Source: Halolamina salifodinae (GTDB lineage Archaea; Halobacteriota; Halobacteria; Halobacteriales; Haloferacaceae). Taken from it: a stretch of DNA of 64,000 bases. Shown in pieces: positions 34,871 through 43,657 of this stretch. The position numbers and the translations under genes were made by a program. How positions within the stretch are numbered: the stretch's first letter is position 1; the number at the start of each line of letters is the position of its first letter. The notes under the pieces were generated by a model that made no database searches, was not told the DNA's origin, and saw only the letters and a list, made by a program, of their open reading frames with translations. The stretch lies in NCBI RefSeq assembly GCF_017874235.1, contig NZ_JAGGLC010000001.1, positions 620,001-684,000 of the forward strand. The letters run 5' to 3'.

Positions 34871-35154
34871 AGCTCCCTCCGGCCGCTCAACAGCAGGATC
34901 GCCTGTAGGCCGGTCCACGCGATGAGCGCGATGGCGACGCTGCCGAGCAGTTTGCTCGCGTCGGCGCCCATCGACGGTTCGAGGAGTTTGATCGCCGCGA
35001 CGCCGAGATACGACAGCGTGATCGGGACCAGCGGCCGGACGACCCGCCCGAACGGCGCGTCCCGGTAGCCGCGGGCGGCGATGATGGCGATGGGGAGCGT
35101 CGCCGAGAGCACGACGACCTGCCCCAGCCGAAATAGCTCCGCGAGGGTTGGCAC
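34867..35154 (-). CDS. Small membrane protein (DUF7521-like)
   Basis: The GTG start (MPTLAELFRLGQVVVL) gives 95 residues and three hydrophobic segments. It is the first gene of the operon with the other membrane protein (four-base overlap) and the KaiC-like protein. Function unknown. Confidence 0.65.
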   Translation of the reverse strand: MPTLAELFRLGQVVVLSATLPIAIIAARGYRDAPFGRVVRPLVPITLSYLGVAAIKLLEPSMGADASKLLGSVAIALIAWTGLQAILLLSGRREL

Positions 35155-35268
35155 GGGGCGAATGTGGGGAGAGAGGGTGTTAGCCTTTTTGCCGCCTCAG
35201 GCCACAGGAGGGAGTCGGCGACTGCCCGGATGACAAAGCATTACTTCCCGCCCGCAACACCTGCCTCC

Positions 35269-36375
35269 ATGGCCACACGGCGACCACCGCTGTACGGGGT
35301 CCACGAGGACCGCGGCGCGGGGTTCACCGACTTCGGCGGCTGGGAGATGCCCGTGGAGTTCGACTCCATCCGGGCCGAACACACCGCCGTCCGGGAGGCC
35401 GCCGGGATCTTCGACGTCTCCCACATGGGCGAGATTCGCGTCGAGGGCCCCGACGCCGAGACCCTGATGCAGCGACTCACGACTAACGACGTCTCCTCGA
35501 TGGACGTCGGCGACGCCCAGTATTCCTGTATCACCGACGAGGACGGGATCATTCAGGACGACACGATGACCTACCGCCTCCCCGGCGACGAGTACCTGTT
35601 CGTCCCCAACGCGGGCCACGACGAGGCGGCAGAGCAGCGCTGGGTCGACTACCGCGACGCCAACGACCTCGACGCCACCGTCTCGAACGAGACGGCGGAA
35701 TGGGCGATGTTCGCGGTGCAAGGGCCCGAGGCGATGGGCCTCGCCGCCGACGCCGTCGAGGATATCGACGCGCCGCTCGGTGCGGAGAGCGACGACATCC
35801 GCGACCTCTCGCGGTTCTCGGCGACCGAGGCGACCGTCGCCGGCGCCGACTGTCTGGTGGCCCGCACGGGCTACACCGGCGAGGACGGCGTGGAGATCCT
35901 CTGTGATGCCGACGACGCCGAGGCGGTCTGGGCGGCGTTCGACTGCCAGCCCTGCGGCCTCGGCTCGCGGGACACGCTCCGGATGGAGCAGGGCCTGCTC
36001 CTCTCCGGACAGGATTTCCACCCCGAGGAGAACCCCCGGACCCCCTTCGAGGCCGGCGTCGGCTTCACCGTCGACCTCGATACGGAGTTCGTCGGGCGCG
36101 ACGCGCTGGCAGCCCAGAAGGAGGCCGGCGTCGAGGAGACGTTCACGGGCCTCGTCCTGCAGGAGCGCGGCGTCGCCCGCCACGGCTACGACATCACCCA
36201 CGACGGCGAGACCGTCGGCGAGGTCACCAGCGGGACGATGAGCCCCACGCTGGGCGACCCCATCGCGCTGGGCTACCTCCCGACGGACCTCGCTGAGGAC
36301 GGCACCGAGGTTGCGGTCGTCGTCCGCGGCACCGAGAAACGCGCTGAAGTCACCACTCCCCCCTTCATCCAATGA
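35269..36375 (+). CDS. gcvT: Glycine cleavage system T protein (aminomethyltransferase)
   Basis: The ATG chosen at [19 protein letters not shown] gives 368 residues; the frame extends 13 codons further to another ATG. Typical motifs are [24 protein letters not shown] and the folate-binding [18 protein letters not shown]. It transfers the methylene group from the H-protein arm to tetrahydrofolate. The stop codon overlaps the ATG of gcvH. Confidence 0.94.
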   Translation: MATRRPPLYGVHEDRGAGFTDFGGWEMPVEFDSIRAEHTAVREAAGIFDVSHMGEIRVEGPDAETLMQRLTTNDVSSMDVGDAQYSCITDEDGIIQDDTMTYRLPGDEYLFVPNAGHDEAAEQRWVDYRDANDLDATVSNETAEWAMFAVQGPEAMGLAADAVEDIDAPLGAESDDIRDLSRFSATEATVAGADCLVARTGYTGEDGVEILCDADDAEAVWAAFDCQPCGLGSRDTLRMEQGLLLSGQDFHPEENPRTPFEAGVGFTVDLDTEFVGRDALAAQKEAGVEETFTGLVLQERGVARHGYDITHDGETVGEVTSGTMSPTLGDPIALGYLPTDLAEDGTEVAVVVRGTEKRAEVTTPPFIQ

Positions 36376-36752
36376 GCTTCGACGTACCCGACGACCGGAA
36401 CTATCTCGCATCGCACGAATGGGCGACCACCGACGAGCCGATCCGGATCGGCATCTCGGATTTCGCGCAGGACGAACTCGGCGACGTGGTGTTCGTGGAA
36501 CTGCCCGACGAGGGCGACACGATTGCCCACGACGAGCCGTTCGGCGTCGTCGAGTCCATTAAGGCCGTCTCGGACCTCCACGCACCGATCTCCGGCGAGG
36601 TCGTCACGGTCAACGAGGCGCTCCACGACCAGCCCGAACTGGTCAACGAGGCCCCCTACGGCGACGGCTGGCTGCTCGAAGTCGAGCCCAGCGACGAGTC
36701 GGAGTTCGAGGAGCTGATGGACGCCGACGAGTACGAAGACCAGATCGCCTGA
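36372..36752 (+). CDS. gcvH: Glycine cleavage system H protein
   Basis: The 126-residue lipoyl carrier has its lipoylated lysine in [20 protein letters not shown]. The surrounding [12 protein letters not shown] and [17 protein letters not shown] are the family hallmarks. It shuttles the aminomethyl group between P, T and L proteins. It is coupled to gcvT by a four-base overlap. Confidence 0.95.
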   Translation: MSFDVPDDRNYLASHEWATTDEPIRIGISDFAQDELGDVVFVELPDEGDTIAHDEPFGVVESIKAVSDLHAPISGEVVTVNEALHDQPELVNEAPYGDGWLLEVEPSDESEFEELMDADEYEDQIA

Positions 36753-36759
36753 GAAAGAC

Positions 36760-36957
36760 CGACGAAAACGGGTTTTCCGCGCGGCCGAGTCGAGTGATCT
36801 CCGAGACGGCGTCGAAGTCGTCGTCGAAGCTGTAGAGGTACTCGATCCCCTCGCGGCGCATGTACGCGGCCATCGTCGCGTCGCCGCCAGCCCGTCGTAC
36901 TGGCGGAACAGCGAGCGGCCGGCAGTGAAGTCGCTGACCGGCCACACGTTCCTGTGC
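36760..36957 (-). pseudogene. vapC (PIN toxin) remnant
   Basis: In one frame the minus strand encodes [17 protein letters not shown]. In the next it encodes [20 protein letters not shown] and then [11 protein letters not shown]. Together these match the C-terminal third of VapC-type PIN RNases (late Asp residues). The N-terminal part, the stop codon and any antitoxin are missing. It lies within the gcv gene cluster. Confidence 0.7.
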
Positions 36958-37056
36958 AACCACCCCCCGTCGCGCGCCGGAGTCGGCACGTCTTTGTCCC
37001 CGAAGTTCCATCCCTCGAACGATGAGCCACCGCAGTTCTCACCACGGAGGCGGACG

Positions 37057-38379
37057 ATGAGCGGGAGCCCGTACGCCCCCCACACCGACGCCGAGACGGC
37101 AGCGATGCTCGACGCCGTCGGCGCCGCCGACGAGGCGGAACTGTTCGACATCCCGGACCCCGTCGCGTTCGACGGCGAGTTCGGGATCGAGTCCCGGAGC
37201 GAGCAGGCGCTCCGCCGGGAGCTTTCCGGCCTGCTGGCCGAGAACGACGACCTGACGGAGTTCCTCGGCCGCGGCCACTACGAGCACTACGTCCCGAGCG
37301 TCGTCGACAGCCTCTCGAAGCGCTCGGAGTTCCTGACCTCCTACACCCAGTACCAGCCGGAGATCACGCAGGGGTTCCTGCAGGCGCTGTTCGAGTATCA
37401 GTCGATGCTGGTCGAACTCACCGGCCTCGAAATCGCCAACTGCTCGATGTACGACGCCGCGACGGCGCTGGGCGAGGCCGCGCTGCTCGCCGACCGCGTG
37501 CGCAGCGCCGACGGCGAGGTCGTACTCGTGCCAGAAACCCTCCGCGAGGGCAAGCGCTCGGTGCTGGCCAACTACGTCGACGGCGCGGCCCTCCGGGTCG
37601 AGGAGTACCCGACCGAGGAGGGAACCGCCGACATCGACGCCCTCGACGACGCGGTGGGCGAGGAGACGGTGTTCGTCTACGCCGAGACGCCGACCGTTCG
37701 GGGCTGTATCGAGCCAAACCTCGCCGGGATCGGCGAGATCGCCGACGCGGCGGGCGCGCTGTTCTGTCTGGGCTCGGACCCCGTCGCGCTCTCGATCCTC
37801 GAGGAGCCAGCGAGCGTCGGCGCCGACGTGGTCGTCGGCGAGGCCGGCGTGCTTGGCCTCCCTGCATCCTACGGCATGGGACTCGGCCTCTTCGCCTGCA
37901 AGGAGGAGTTCCTCCGGCAGGTGCCGGGGCGACTCGTCGGCGCCAGCGAGGACACCGAGGGGACGCGAGCGTACACGCTGACGCTCCAGACCCGCGAGCA
38001 GCATATCCGGAAGCAGCGCGCCACCTCGAACATCTGTACGAACCAGGCGTGGGTCGCGCTCCGGGCGGCGATGCACGCCGCGTATCTGGGCGCCGACGGC
38101 CTCGTCGATCTCGCGGAGGACTGCGTGACGCTCGCCCAGGATCTCGCCCAGGACATCGACGACATCGTCGGCCTGCGCGCGCCGGTCGACGACCGGCACC
38201 AGTTCCGAGAGTTCGTCGTCGGGACGGATCAGCCCGCACAGGCCGTCGCCGACGACCTCGAAGCGGAAGGGTTCGCGGTCCACGTGATCGGCCAGCACCG
38301 ACTGCAGGTCTGTGTCACCGACGCCAACGCCCACGCCGCGGATGATCTGGTCGCGGCGTTCGAGGAGGTGGCAGCATGA
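37057..38379 (+). CDS. gcvPA: Glycine dehydrogenase (decarboxylating) subunit 1
   Basis: The protein has 440 residues and starts [15 protein letters not shown]. Motifs are [39 protein letters not shown] and [17 protein letters not shown]. It pairs with GcvPB to decarboxylate glycine on pyridoxal phosphate. It overlaps gcvPB by four bases. The distance from gcvH is filled by the vapC remnant. Confidence 0.94.
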   Translation: MSGSPYAPHTDAETAAMLDAVGAADEAELFDIPDPVAFDGEFGIESRSEQALRRELSGLLAENDDLTEFLGRGHYEHYVPSVVDSLSKRSEFLTSYTQYQPEITQGFLQALFEYQSMLVELTGLEIANCSMYDAATALGEAALLADRVRSADGEVVLVPETLREGKRSVLANYVDGAALRVEEYPTEEGTADIDALDDAVGEETVFVYAETPTVRGCIEPNLAGIGEIADAAGALFCLGSDPVALSILEEPASVGADVVVGEAGVLGLPASYGMGLGLFACKEEFLRQVPGRLVGASEDTEGTRAYTLTLQTREQHIRKQRATSNICTNQAWVALRAAMHAAYLGADGLVDLAEDCVTLAQDLAQDIDDIVGLRAPVDDRHQFREFVVGTDQPAQAVADDLEAEGFAVHVIGQHRLQVCVTDANAHAADDLVAAFEEVAA

Positions 38380-39818
38380 GCGAGCAGAATCGCGAGCCGG
38401 GACGCACGTACGACCAAGCCACCTACGCGGTCAGCGACGACGAGAACGAACCGCTGCTGACCGAGAAGCGCAGCGACACCGTCGAACCCGGCGACGCACT
38501 GCCCGACGACCTGACCCGGGACGAACTCACGCTCCCCAACCCCGAGGAGCCGGAGCTCGCCCGGCACTACACCCGGCTCTCCCAGATGAACTGGAGCATC
38601 GAGTCCGGCCCGTACCCGCTGGGCTCGTGTACGATGAAGTACAACCCGCCGGTTACCGAGGACGTCGCCGCCGACCCGAACGCGGCGGTCCACCCCGACC
38701 GCTCGGCGGACTCGATTCAGGGGACGGTCGGCCTGCTTGCGGGCCTGCAGGACTACCTCGGCCGCATCGGCGGGATGGACGCCGTGACGCTCCAGCCACC
38801 CGCTGGGGCGGCGGGCGAGTTCACCGGTATCGCCGTCGCTCGTGCCTACCACCGCGCGAACGGCGAGGACCGCAGCGAGGTGCTGATCCCCAGTTCCGCC
38901 CACGGGACGAACTTCGCGACGGCCGCGCTGGCGGGCTACGACGTGGTCGAACTCCCCTCCGGGGAGGACGGCCGGGTCGACATGGAGGCCTTAGAGGCCG
39001 CCGTGTCGGAGGACACGGCAGCGCTGATGCTCACCAACCCCAACACGGTGGGGCTGTTCGAGCGCGACATCGAGGCTATCGCCGACGTGGTCCACGACGC
39101 CGGCGGCCTGCTCTACTACGACGGCGCGAACCTCAACGCCCTGCTTGGCCGGGCGCGGCCCGGCGACATGGGGTTCGACATCATGCACTACAACGTCCAC
39201 AAGACGTTCGCGACGCCCCACGGCGGCGGCGGACCGGGTGCCGGCCCGGTTGGGGTCACCGAAGAACTCGAACCGTACCTCCCGAACCCCCGCGTCGCGG
39301 AGACCGGCTCGGGCTACGAACTGGTCGAGAGCGAGGACGCCATCGAGCGCGTCCACGGCTTCCAGGGCAACTGGCTGGTGCTCGTGAAGGCGTACGCCTA
39401 CATCGCCCGCCTGGGTGACTCGGGGCTCGCCGACGCCAGCGCGAAGTCGGTGCTGAACGCGAACTACCTCGCCGGGCAGGTGGATCTGGCGGTGCCGTAC
39501 GGCCCGTTCCACCACGAGTTCGCCGCGACGGCCGGCGACGCCGCCGCTGCGGACGTGGCAAAGCGGATGCTCGACTTCGGCGTCCACCCGCCGACGACGA
39601 ACTGGCCGGAGATGGTGCCCGAGGCGATGCTCACCGAACCGACGGAGATCGAGAGCAAGCAGTCCCTGGACGATCTGGCGGCGGCGTTCGACGCCGCGCT
39701 GGGGTCGACGGCGGAGGAGCGCCACGACGCGCCGAGTCGGACGACTGCCCGGCGGATCGACCAGACGAACGCCGCGCGGGACCCGCGGCTCTCGTGGCAG
39801 GCACTGGACGGGGAGTAG
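38376..39818 (+). CDS. gcvPB: Glycine dehydrogenase (decarboxylating) subunit 2
   Basis: The protein has 480 residues. The PLP lysine sits in [21 protein letters not shown]. Earlier motifs are [12 protein letters not shown] and [14 protein letters not shown]. It forms the catalytic subunit with GcvPA. With gcvT and gcvH the system lacks only the L protein (dihydrolipoamide dehydrogenase), which is not in this window. Confidence 0.95.
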   Translation: MSEQNREPGRTYDQATYAVSDDENEPLLTEKRSDTVEPGDALPDDLTRDELTLPNPEEPELARHYTRLSQMNWSIESGPYPLGSCTMKYNPPVTEDVAADPNAAVHPDRSADSIQGTVGLLAGLQDYLGRIGGMDAVTLQPPAGAAGEFTGIAVARAYHRANGEDRSEVLIPSSAHGTNFATAALAGYDVVELPSGEDGRVDMEALEAAVSEDTAALMLTNPNTVGLFERDIEAIADVVHDAGGLLYYDGANLNALLGRARPGDMGFDIMHYNVHKTFATPHGGGGPGAGPVGVTEELEPYLPNPRVAETGSGYELVESEDAIERVHGFQGNWLVLVKAYAYIARLGDSGLADASAKSVLNANYLAGQVDLAVPYGPFHHEFAATAGDAAAADVAKRMLDFGVHPPTTNWPEMVPEAMLTEPTEIESKQSLDDLAAAFDAALGSTAEERHDAPSRTTARRIDQTNAARDPRLSWQALDGE

Positions 39819-39839
39819 CTCGGAGAACGGGTCGGCGTT

Positions 39840-40007
39840 TTAAGCGGTCTGCGCGGTGCTGATGCCGTCGATCTGAATGAAGCCGTAGTCGCAGTCCTCA
39901 CACTGCCACTTGACCTTCTTCCCGAGGTGGACGTTCATCGCCGCGGTCTTCCAGAACGTTCGGGTGCCGCCACAGTCGGGACAGTCGTGTTCGGCTTCGA
40001 GGCTCAT
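39840..40007 (-). CDS. 55-residue zinc beta-ribbon protein
   Basis: The small protein has two CxxC pairs (HDCPDCGGTR and QCEDCDYGFIQIDG), one zinc ribbon. It is not S27ae: the spacing and flanking residues differ. Function unknown; such single-ribbon proteins are common in Halobacteria. It is convergent with gcvPB. Confidence 0.8.
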   Translation of the reverse strand: MSLEAEHDCPDCGGTRTFWKTAAMNVHLGKKVKWQCEDCDYGFIQIDGISTAQTA

Positions 40008-40098
40008 GGCCGCGGAGTTGGGTCGTGGGCGTGTTGAAGATATCGCTTCGATGGTTTGGCGTCGTTTGGGCTGTTGCCTGGGTTTTCGGATGGGTATC

Positions 40099-40815
40099 GC
40101 GCTACCGAAGCAGCAACAGCATCTCGCTCGTTGGCAAATTGTGACCGCAGAGTGCCGGGCACGAGGCCCGGTCACCAGAAATCTCCGATTTCTGGTTGGC
40201 AGACGAGAATCGGAGATTCTCGTCAACGTCGCAGGAAGGCGCCGCCTTCCTGCTGGCAAACGGGAGCTTCGCTCCCGTTAACGGCACAGTACCGATTCCC
40301 CATTCCTCCCCCCGCGCTCGCCGGGCGCTGGCGAGCGCGAGGCGTCCACCGCCACCGCAGCCAGCGGTGGCGCGCAACGTGAGCAGGGCGAGAGCGAAGC
40401 TCTCGCTGGCCGTGCGGGCGACGCACGGGTCGCCCGCACAACGCGTCGGCGCGAACGAGCGCGCGAGGGTCCCGCGAGCGGGGCGGAACCGAAGGTTCCG
40501 CTGGCGGGGAGGAGCGAAGCCCCTCGGGCAACCGAAAGCCAGCGGCTTTCGGTGACAGCCGGCGGCGACGCCGCCGGCGACGAAGCGAGTGGGACCACGA
40601 GGGAGTGATACGAGAGGCGCTCCGCGCCTCTTGGCATCGCCAGAAGGCAGCGCCTTCTGGCTAGCAGCCGAGAATCTCCGATTCTCGGCGACATGACGAG
40701 AGAGCTTTGCTCTCTCGAACCACTTGCTCCCCCGGAGGACGAACGACCGAACGGGAGTGAGTCGGTTGGGGAGGCTGTGGCCGCGGTGCAGGGCGGTGCG
40801 GTCACAGGAGGTCAT
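40099..40815 (+). repeat. Dispersed repeat, copy C (expanded)
   Basis: It begins with the same cgttggcaaattgtgaccgcagag lead as copy B and ends with the ggttggggaggc...gggcggtgcgg tail. Between the shared blocks are two insertions made of hairpins: one between gtgagc and gcgtcggcgcgaacg, the other between gcgcgaggg and gtcggttgggg. Copies A and B lack these. With flanks it fills 40008-40925, in which I see no gene. Confidence 0.8.
40155..40717. repeat. Array of perfect hairpins, mostly with 3-nt loops
   Basis: At least fifteen stem-loops follow one another. Those with exactly 3-nt loops are 40175-40195 (stem ccagaaatc), 40202-40224 (gacgagaatc), 40231-40253 (gcaggaaggc), 40259-40279 (aacgggagc), 40388-40406 (gcgagagc), 40484-40500 (cggaacc), 40531-40553 (accgaaagcc), 40558-40578 (gccggcggc), 40613-40631 (agaggcgc), 40639-40661 (gccagaaggc), 40667-40689 (gccgagaatc) and 40697-40717 (cgagagagc). 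Longer-loop ones are 40155-40171, 40313-40339, 40351-40371 and 40412-40439. Stems are 7-11 bp and differ in sequence. Confidence 0.9.
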
Positions 40816-40925
40816 GGGAACTCCGCGGTGCTGTTCGGGGTCCCAGCCGTGGTCCAGGTGCAGTCACCAACATCGAATAGGCCACCGTAACAAGCTACTT
40901 CCCACAGCGAACCCAAACGGAATCC

Positions 40926-41165
40926 ATGTCCATCACCCTGTACGCACTGGACGGCTGCCCCTGGTGTGAGAAGGCCCACGACGCACTCGAAGGTGCCGGC
41001 GTCGAGTACGACACCGTCTGGGTCGACGCGCTCCACTCCGAGCGCAACGAGGTCGCCCGCGTGAGCAATCAGCGCAGCGTCCCCGTCCTCGTCGACGAGG
41101 ACCACGGCGTCACGATGGGTGAGAGCGCGAACATCGTCGAGTACGTGGAGCAGACCCTCGCGTGA
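40926..41165 (+). CDS. Glutaredoxin-like protein
   Basis: The 79-residue protein has the redox motif CPWC (LDGCPWCEKAHDAL), the cis-proline segment NQRSVPVLVDED and the glutathione/thiol site GESANIVEYVE. Haloarchaea use gamma-glutamylcysteine rather than glutathione, so it may act with that thiol. It overlaps the cobalamin adenosyltransferase gene by four bases. Confidence 0.9.
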   Translation: MSITLYALDGCPWCEKAHDALEGAGVEYDTVWVDALHSERNEVARVSNQRSVPVLVDEDHGVTMGESANIVEYVEQTLA

Positions 41166-41701
41166 CGGTCTACACCGGTCGTGGCGACGAGGGCCAGACG
41201 GACCTCGGCAACGCCGAACGCGTCTCGAAGACCAGCCACCGCATCGAAGCCTACGGCACCGTCGACGAGGCCAACGCCCTCGTCGGCCGCGTGCGCCCGA
41301 CGGGCTACGACGACGTCGACGCCCAACTCAAGCAGGTCCAGAACTGCCTCCACGTCGTGCAGGCGGAGTTCGCCAACCCCGACACCGGCGAGGACGACCC
41401 CCAGATCGACGCCTCGGATGTCGACGATCTGGAAGACTGGATCGACGAGGCTGACGAGGAGCTGGAACCGCTCACCTCCTTCATCCTCCCCGGCGGCGGC
41501 GACGCCGGCGCGCGCCTGCATCAGGCCCGCGCGGTCACGCGCCGCGCGGAGCGCCGCGCCGTCGCCCTGGGCGAACAGGAGCGCGAGTCCGTCAACGCCG
41601 AGGCGATCCGGTACCTGAACCGCCTCTCGGACTACCTGTTCACGGTCGCCCGCCTCGTGAATCAGCGCGAAGGGGTGCCCGAGGAATCGCCGACGTACTG
41701 A
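41162..41701 (+). CDS. ATP:cob(I)alamin adenosyltransferase (PduO type)
   Basis: The protein has 179 residues. The N-terminal ATP motif is YTGRGDEGQTDLGNAERVSK, with VDEANALVGRVR next. The late motifs RAVTRRAERRAV and YLNRLSDYLFTVAR belong to the PduO/MMAB family. It makes adenosylcobalamin. It is coupled to the glutaredoxin gene. Confidence 0.92.
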   Translation: MTVYTGRGDEGQTDLGNAERVSKTSHRIEAYGTVDEANALVGRVRPTGYDDVDAQLKQVQNCLHVVQAEFANPDTGEDDPQIDASDVDDLEDWIDEADEELEPLTSFILPGGGDAGARLHQARAVTRRAERRAVALGEQERESVNAEAIRYLNRLSDYLFTVARLVNQREGVPEESPTY

Positions 41702-41743
41702 GCCGGCCTCAAGGCTTTTGACCTTTCGAGAGCAACATCGGGT

Positions 41744-42007
41744 ATGGCGAGTCACTTCGAGGACGCACGCTACTACATGGGTCGTGCGGTCGACCACGCC
41801 AAGGCCGGCATCAAGGAGGAGCTCGAGCCCCTAGAGGAGCGGGTCCGAGAGCTCACCGGCACCGAGAACGAGCCCGAACCGAGTCGGCTGGAGAAGCTTC
41901 AGGGCGACCTGAAAGAGCTCGAGGGCCGTGCCGAGGGCGAAGCCCGCGAGGCCGTCGAAAGCGCTCGCGGCCGGCTGGCGGCGTACCGCGAACAGCGCGA
42001 GGAGTAG
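41744..42007 (+). CDS. Small helical haloarchaeal protein (DUF7553-like)
   Basis: The protein has 87 residues of charged helix (EDARYYMGRAVDHAKAGIKEELEPLEERV...), coiled-coil-like and cytoplasmic. The start ATG follows a TTTTGACC region after the adenosyltransferase stop. Function unknown. Confidence 0.65.
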   Translation: MASHFEDARYYMGRAVDHAKAGIKEELEPLEERVRELTGTENEPEPSRLEKLQGDLKELEGRAEGEAREAVESARGRLAAYREQREE

Positions 42008-42058
42008 CCGTCCCGAGACAGTACGCTTAAGTCCGCCCTCGCCTTCATTTTGGGTGAA

Positions 42059-42133
42059 GGGTCGGTGGTCTAGTCCGGTTATGACGGCTCCTTCACACGG
42101 AGCAGGCCCCAAGTTCAAATCTTGGCCGACCCA
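42059..42133 (+). tRNA. tRNA-Val (anticodon CAC)
   Basis: Acceptor stem GGGTCGG/CCGACCC. The anticodon stem GCTCC/GGAGC encloses TTCACAC, giving CAC. The T arm is CCAAG-TTCAAAT-CTTGG. The length is 75 nt with discriminator A. Confidence 0.95.
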
Positions 42134-42279
42134 CTTTCTTTCGACGCCACGACCGAGAGCGCCTGCGCCGTCTCTGGGATCCGGGAACTGGTCGGGACCC
42201 TCGAAAGGGTCGGCCGAGAACGGCCGATTCCGACCTCGATCACCCCAACACCCAACCTTCCGCCCACCCATCGATCACC

Positions 42280-43635
42280 ATGGATCGCCGACAGTTCGTC
42301 CTCGCCGGGACCGGCCTGCTGACCGCGCTCGCCGGCTGTAACGGCGACGGGGCACCGCCGACCGGGACCACAGCGTCGCCCAGTGAGTCGCCGACCCCGA
42401 CGCCGTCGCCGACAGAGACGGAGACCGGCACCGAAACCGAACAGGAGCCACCCGAGATCCCCGACTCGATTGGCCTCGAGACCGTCGCCACGGGAATGGG
42501 GACCCCACTGGACATGATCGACGTGCCCGACTCGGACCTGTGCTACGTCGCCCAGCAGGGCGGCGCCGTCAGCGTCCTCGAGGGTGGGAGCCTGCGCCCG
42601 ACGCCGCTACTGGACATCAGCGACGGACTCTCCCGGGGGTACGAGAAGGGGCTGCTCGGCATCGCACTCCACCCGAACTTCGCCGAGAACCGCCGGCTGT
42701 TCGTGCGCTACTCGGCGCCGCCGGACGACTCGACCCCCGACGGCTACAGCCACCGGTTCATCCTCGCGGAGTTCGAGGTGGGCACCGACGGCTATCAGGC
42801 CGACCCCGACTCGCGGACCGGCCTGCTGACCATCGACCAGCCACAGGCCAACCACAACGCCGGCTCCGTGCTGTTCGGGCCGGACGGCTACCTCTACGTC
42901 GGCGTCGGCGACGGCGGCGCCGCCAACGATCAGGGCACCGGCCACGTCGACGACTGGTACGACGCCGTCGGCGGCGGCAACGGGCAGGACGTGTCCGAGA
43001 ACCTCCTCGGCAGCATTCTCCGCCTCGACGTCGACGACCGATCGCCGAATCGGGGGTACAGCGTCCCGGACGACAACCCACTCGTCGGCGGGGACGGCCG
43101 CGACGAGCAGTACGCCTGGGGGTTCCGGAACCCCTGGCGACTGGCGTTCGACGGCGAGGACCTCTACGCCGGGGACGTGGGGCAGAACCGATACGAGGAG
43201 GTCGATCTGGTCGAGAAGGGTGGCAACTACGGCTGGAACGTCAAAGAGGCCACCCACTGTTTTCAGGCCGATAGCTGCCCCGACGAGACGCCGCCGGACG
43301 TGCGCGGTGGCGAACCGCTGCTGGATCCGGTGATCGAGTACCCGCAGGGCGACGCGCCCGTCTCGGGCGTCTCAGTCATCGCGGGGAACATCTACCGCGG
43401 CGACGAACTTCCGTCACTGCAGGGTCGGTTCCTGTTCGGCGACCTCGCTCCGGAGGGTCGGCTGTTCGTCGCCCACCCCCGCGAGTCGGGGCTCTGGGAG
43501 ACCGAACCGCTCCCCATCGCCGCCGACGACGCCGGAAAGATCGAACAGATCTTCGACATGGACCGGATCGGCGGCGAGATGTACGTGCTCGGGCGCGGCG
43601 CCGACGGCGGCGGCGTGTTTCGGGTCGTCGCCTGA
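42280..43635 (+). CDS. PQQ-dependent sugar dehydrogenase-like lipoprotein (soluble GDH/YliI type)
   Basis: The protein has 451 residues. The N-terminus has MDRRQFVLAGTG and the lipobox LTALAGC, so a Tat-exported lipoprotein is likely. A Thr/Pro/Glu-rich linker follows. The beta-propeller shows GLLGIALHPNFAENRRLFV, NHNAGSVLFGPDGYLYVGVGDGG, and GFRNPWRLAF, then GDVGQNRYEEVDLV. These are hallmarks of aldose sugar dehydrogenases that use PQQ and calcium. It opens a group of quinoprotein-related genes. Confidence 0.85.
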   Translation: MDRRQFVLAGTGLLTALAGCNGDGAPPTGTTASPSESPTPTPSPTETETGTETEQEPPEIPDSIGLETVATGMGTPLDMIDVPDSDLCYVAQQGGAVSVLEGGSLRPTPLLDISDGLSRGYEKGLLGIALHPNFAENRRLFVRYSAPPDDSTPDGYSHRFILAEFEVGTDGYQADPDSRTGLLTIDQPQANHNAGSVLFGPDGYLYVGVGDGGAANDQGTGHVDDWYDAVGGGNGQDVSENLLGSILRLDVDDRSPNRGYSVPDDNPLVGGDGRDEQYAWGFRNPWRLAFDGEDLYAGDVGQNRYEEVDLVEKGGNYGWNVKEATHCFQADSCPDETPPDVRGGEPLLDPVIEYPQGDAPVSGVSVIAGNIYRGDELPSLQGRFLFGDLAPEGRLFVAHPRESGLWETEPLPIAADDAGKIEQIFDMDRIGGEMYVLGRGADGGGVFRVVA

Positions 43636-43657
43636 ATCGGAGACAGAAAACGGACCG

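Noticed and set aside
39840..40007. Zinc-ribbon protein as the missing S27ae
   Set aside because: Ribbon spacing and flanks differ from S27ae.
40155..40717. CRISPR array
   Set aside because: Hairpins differ from one another and there are no identical direct repeats or regular spacers.
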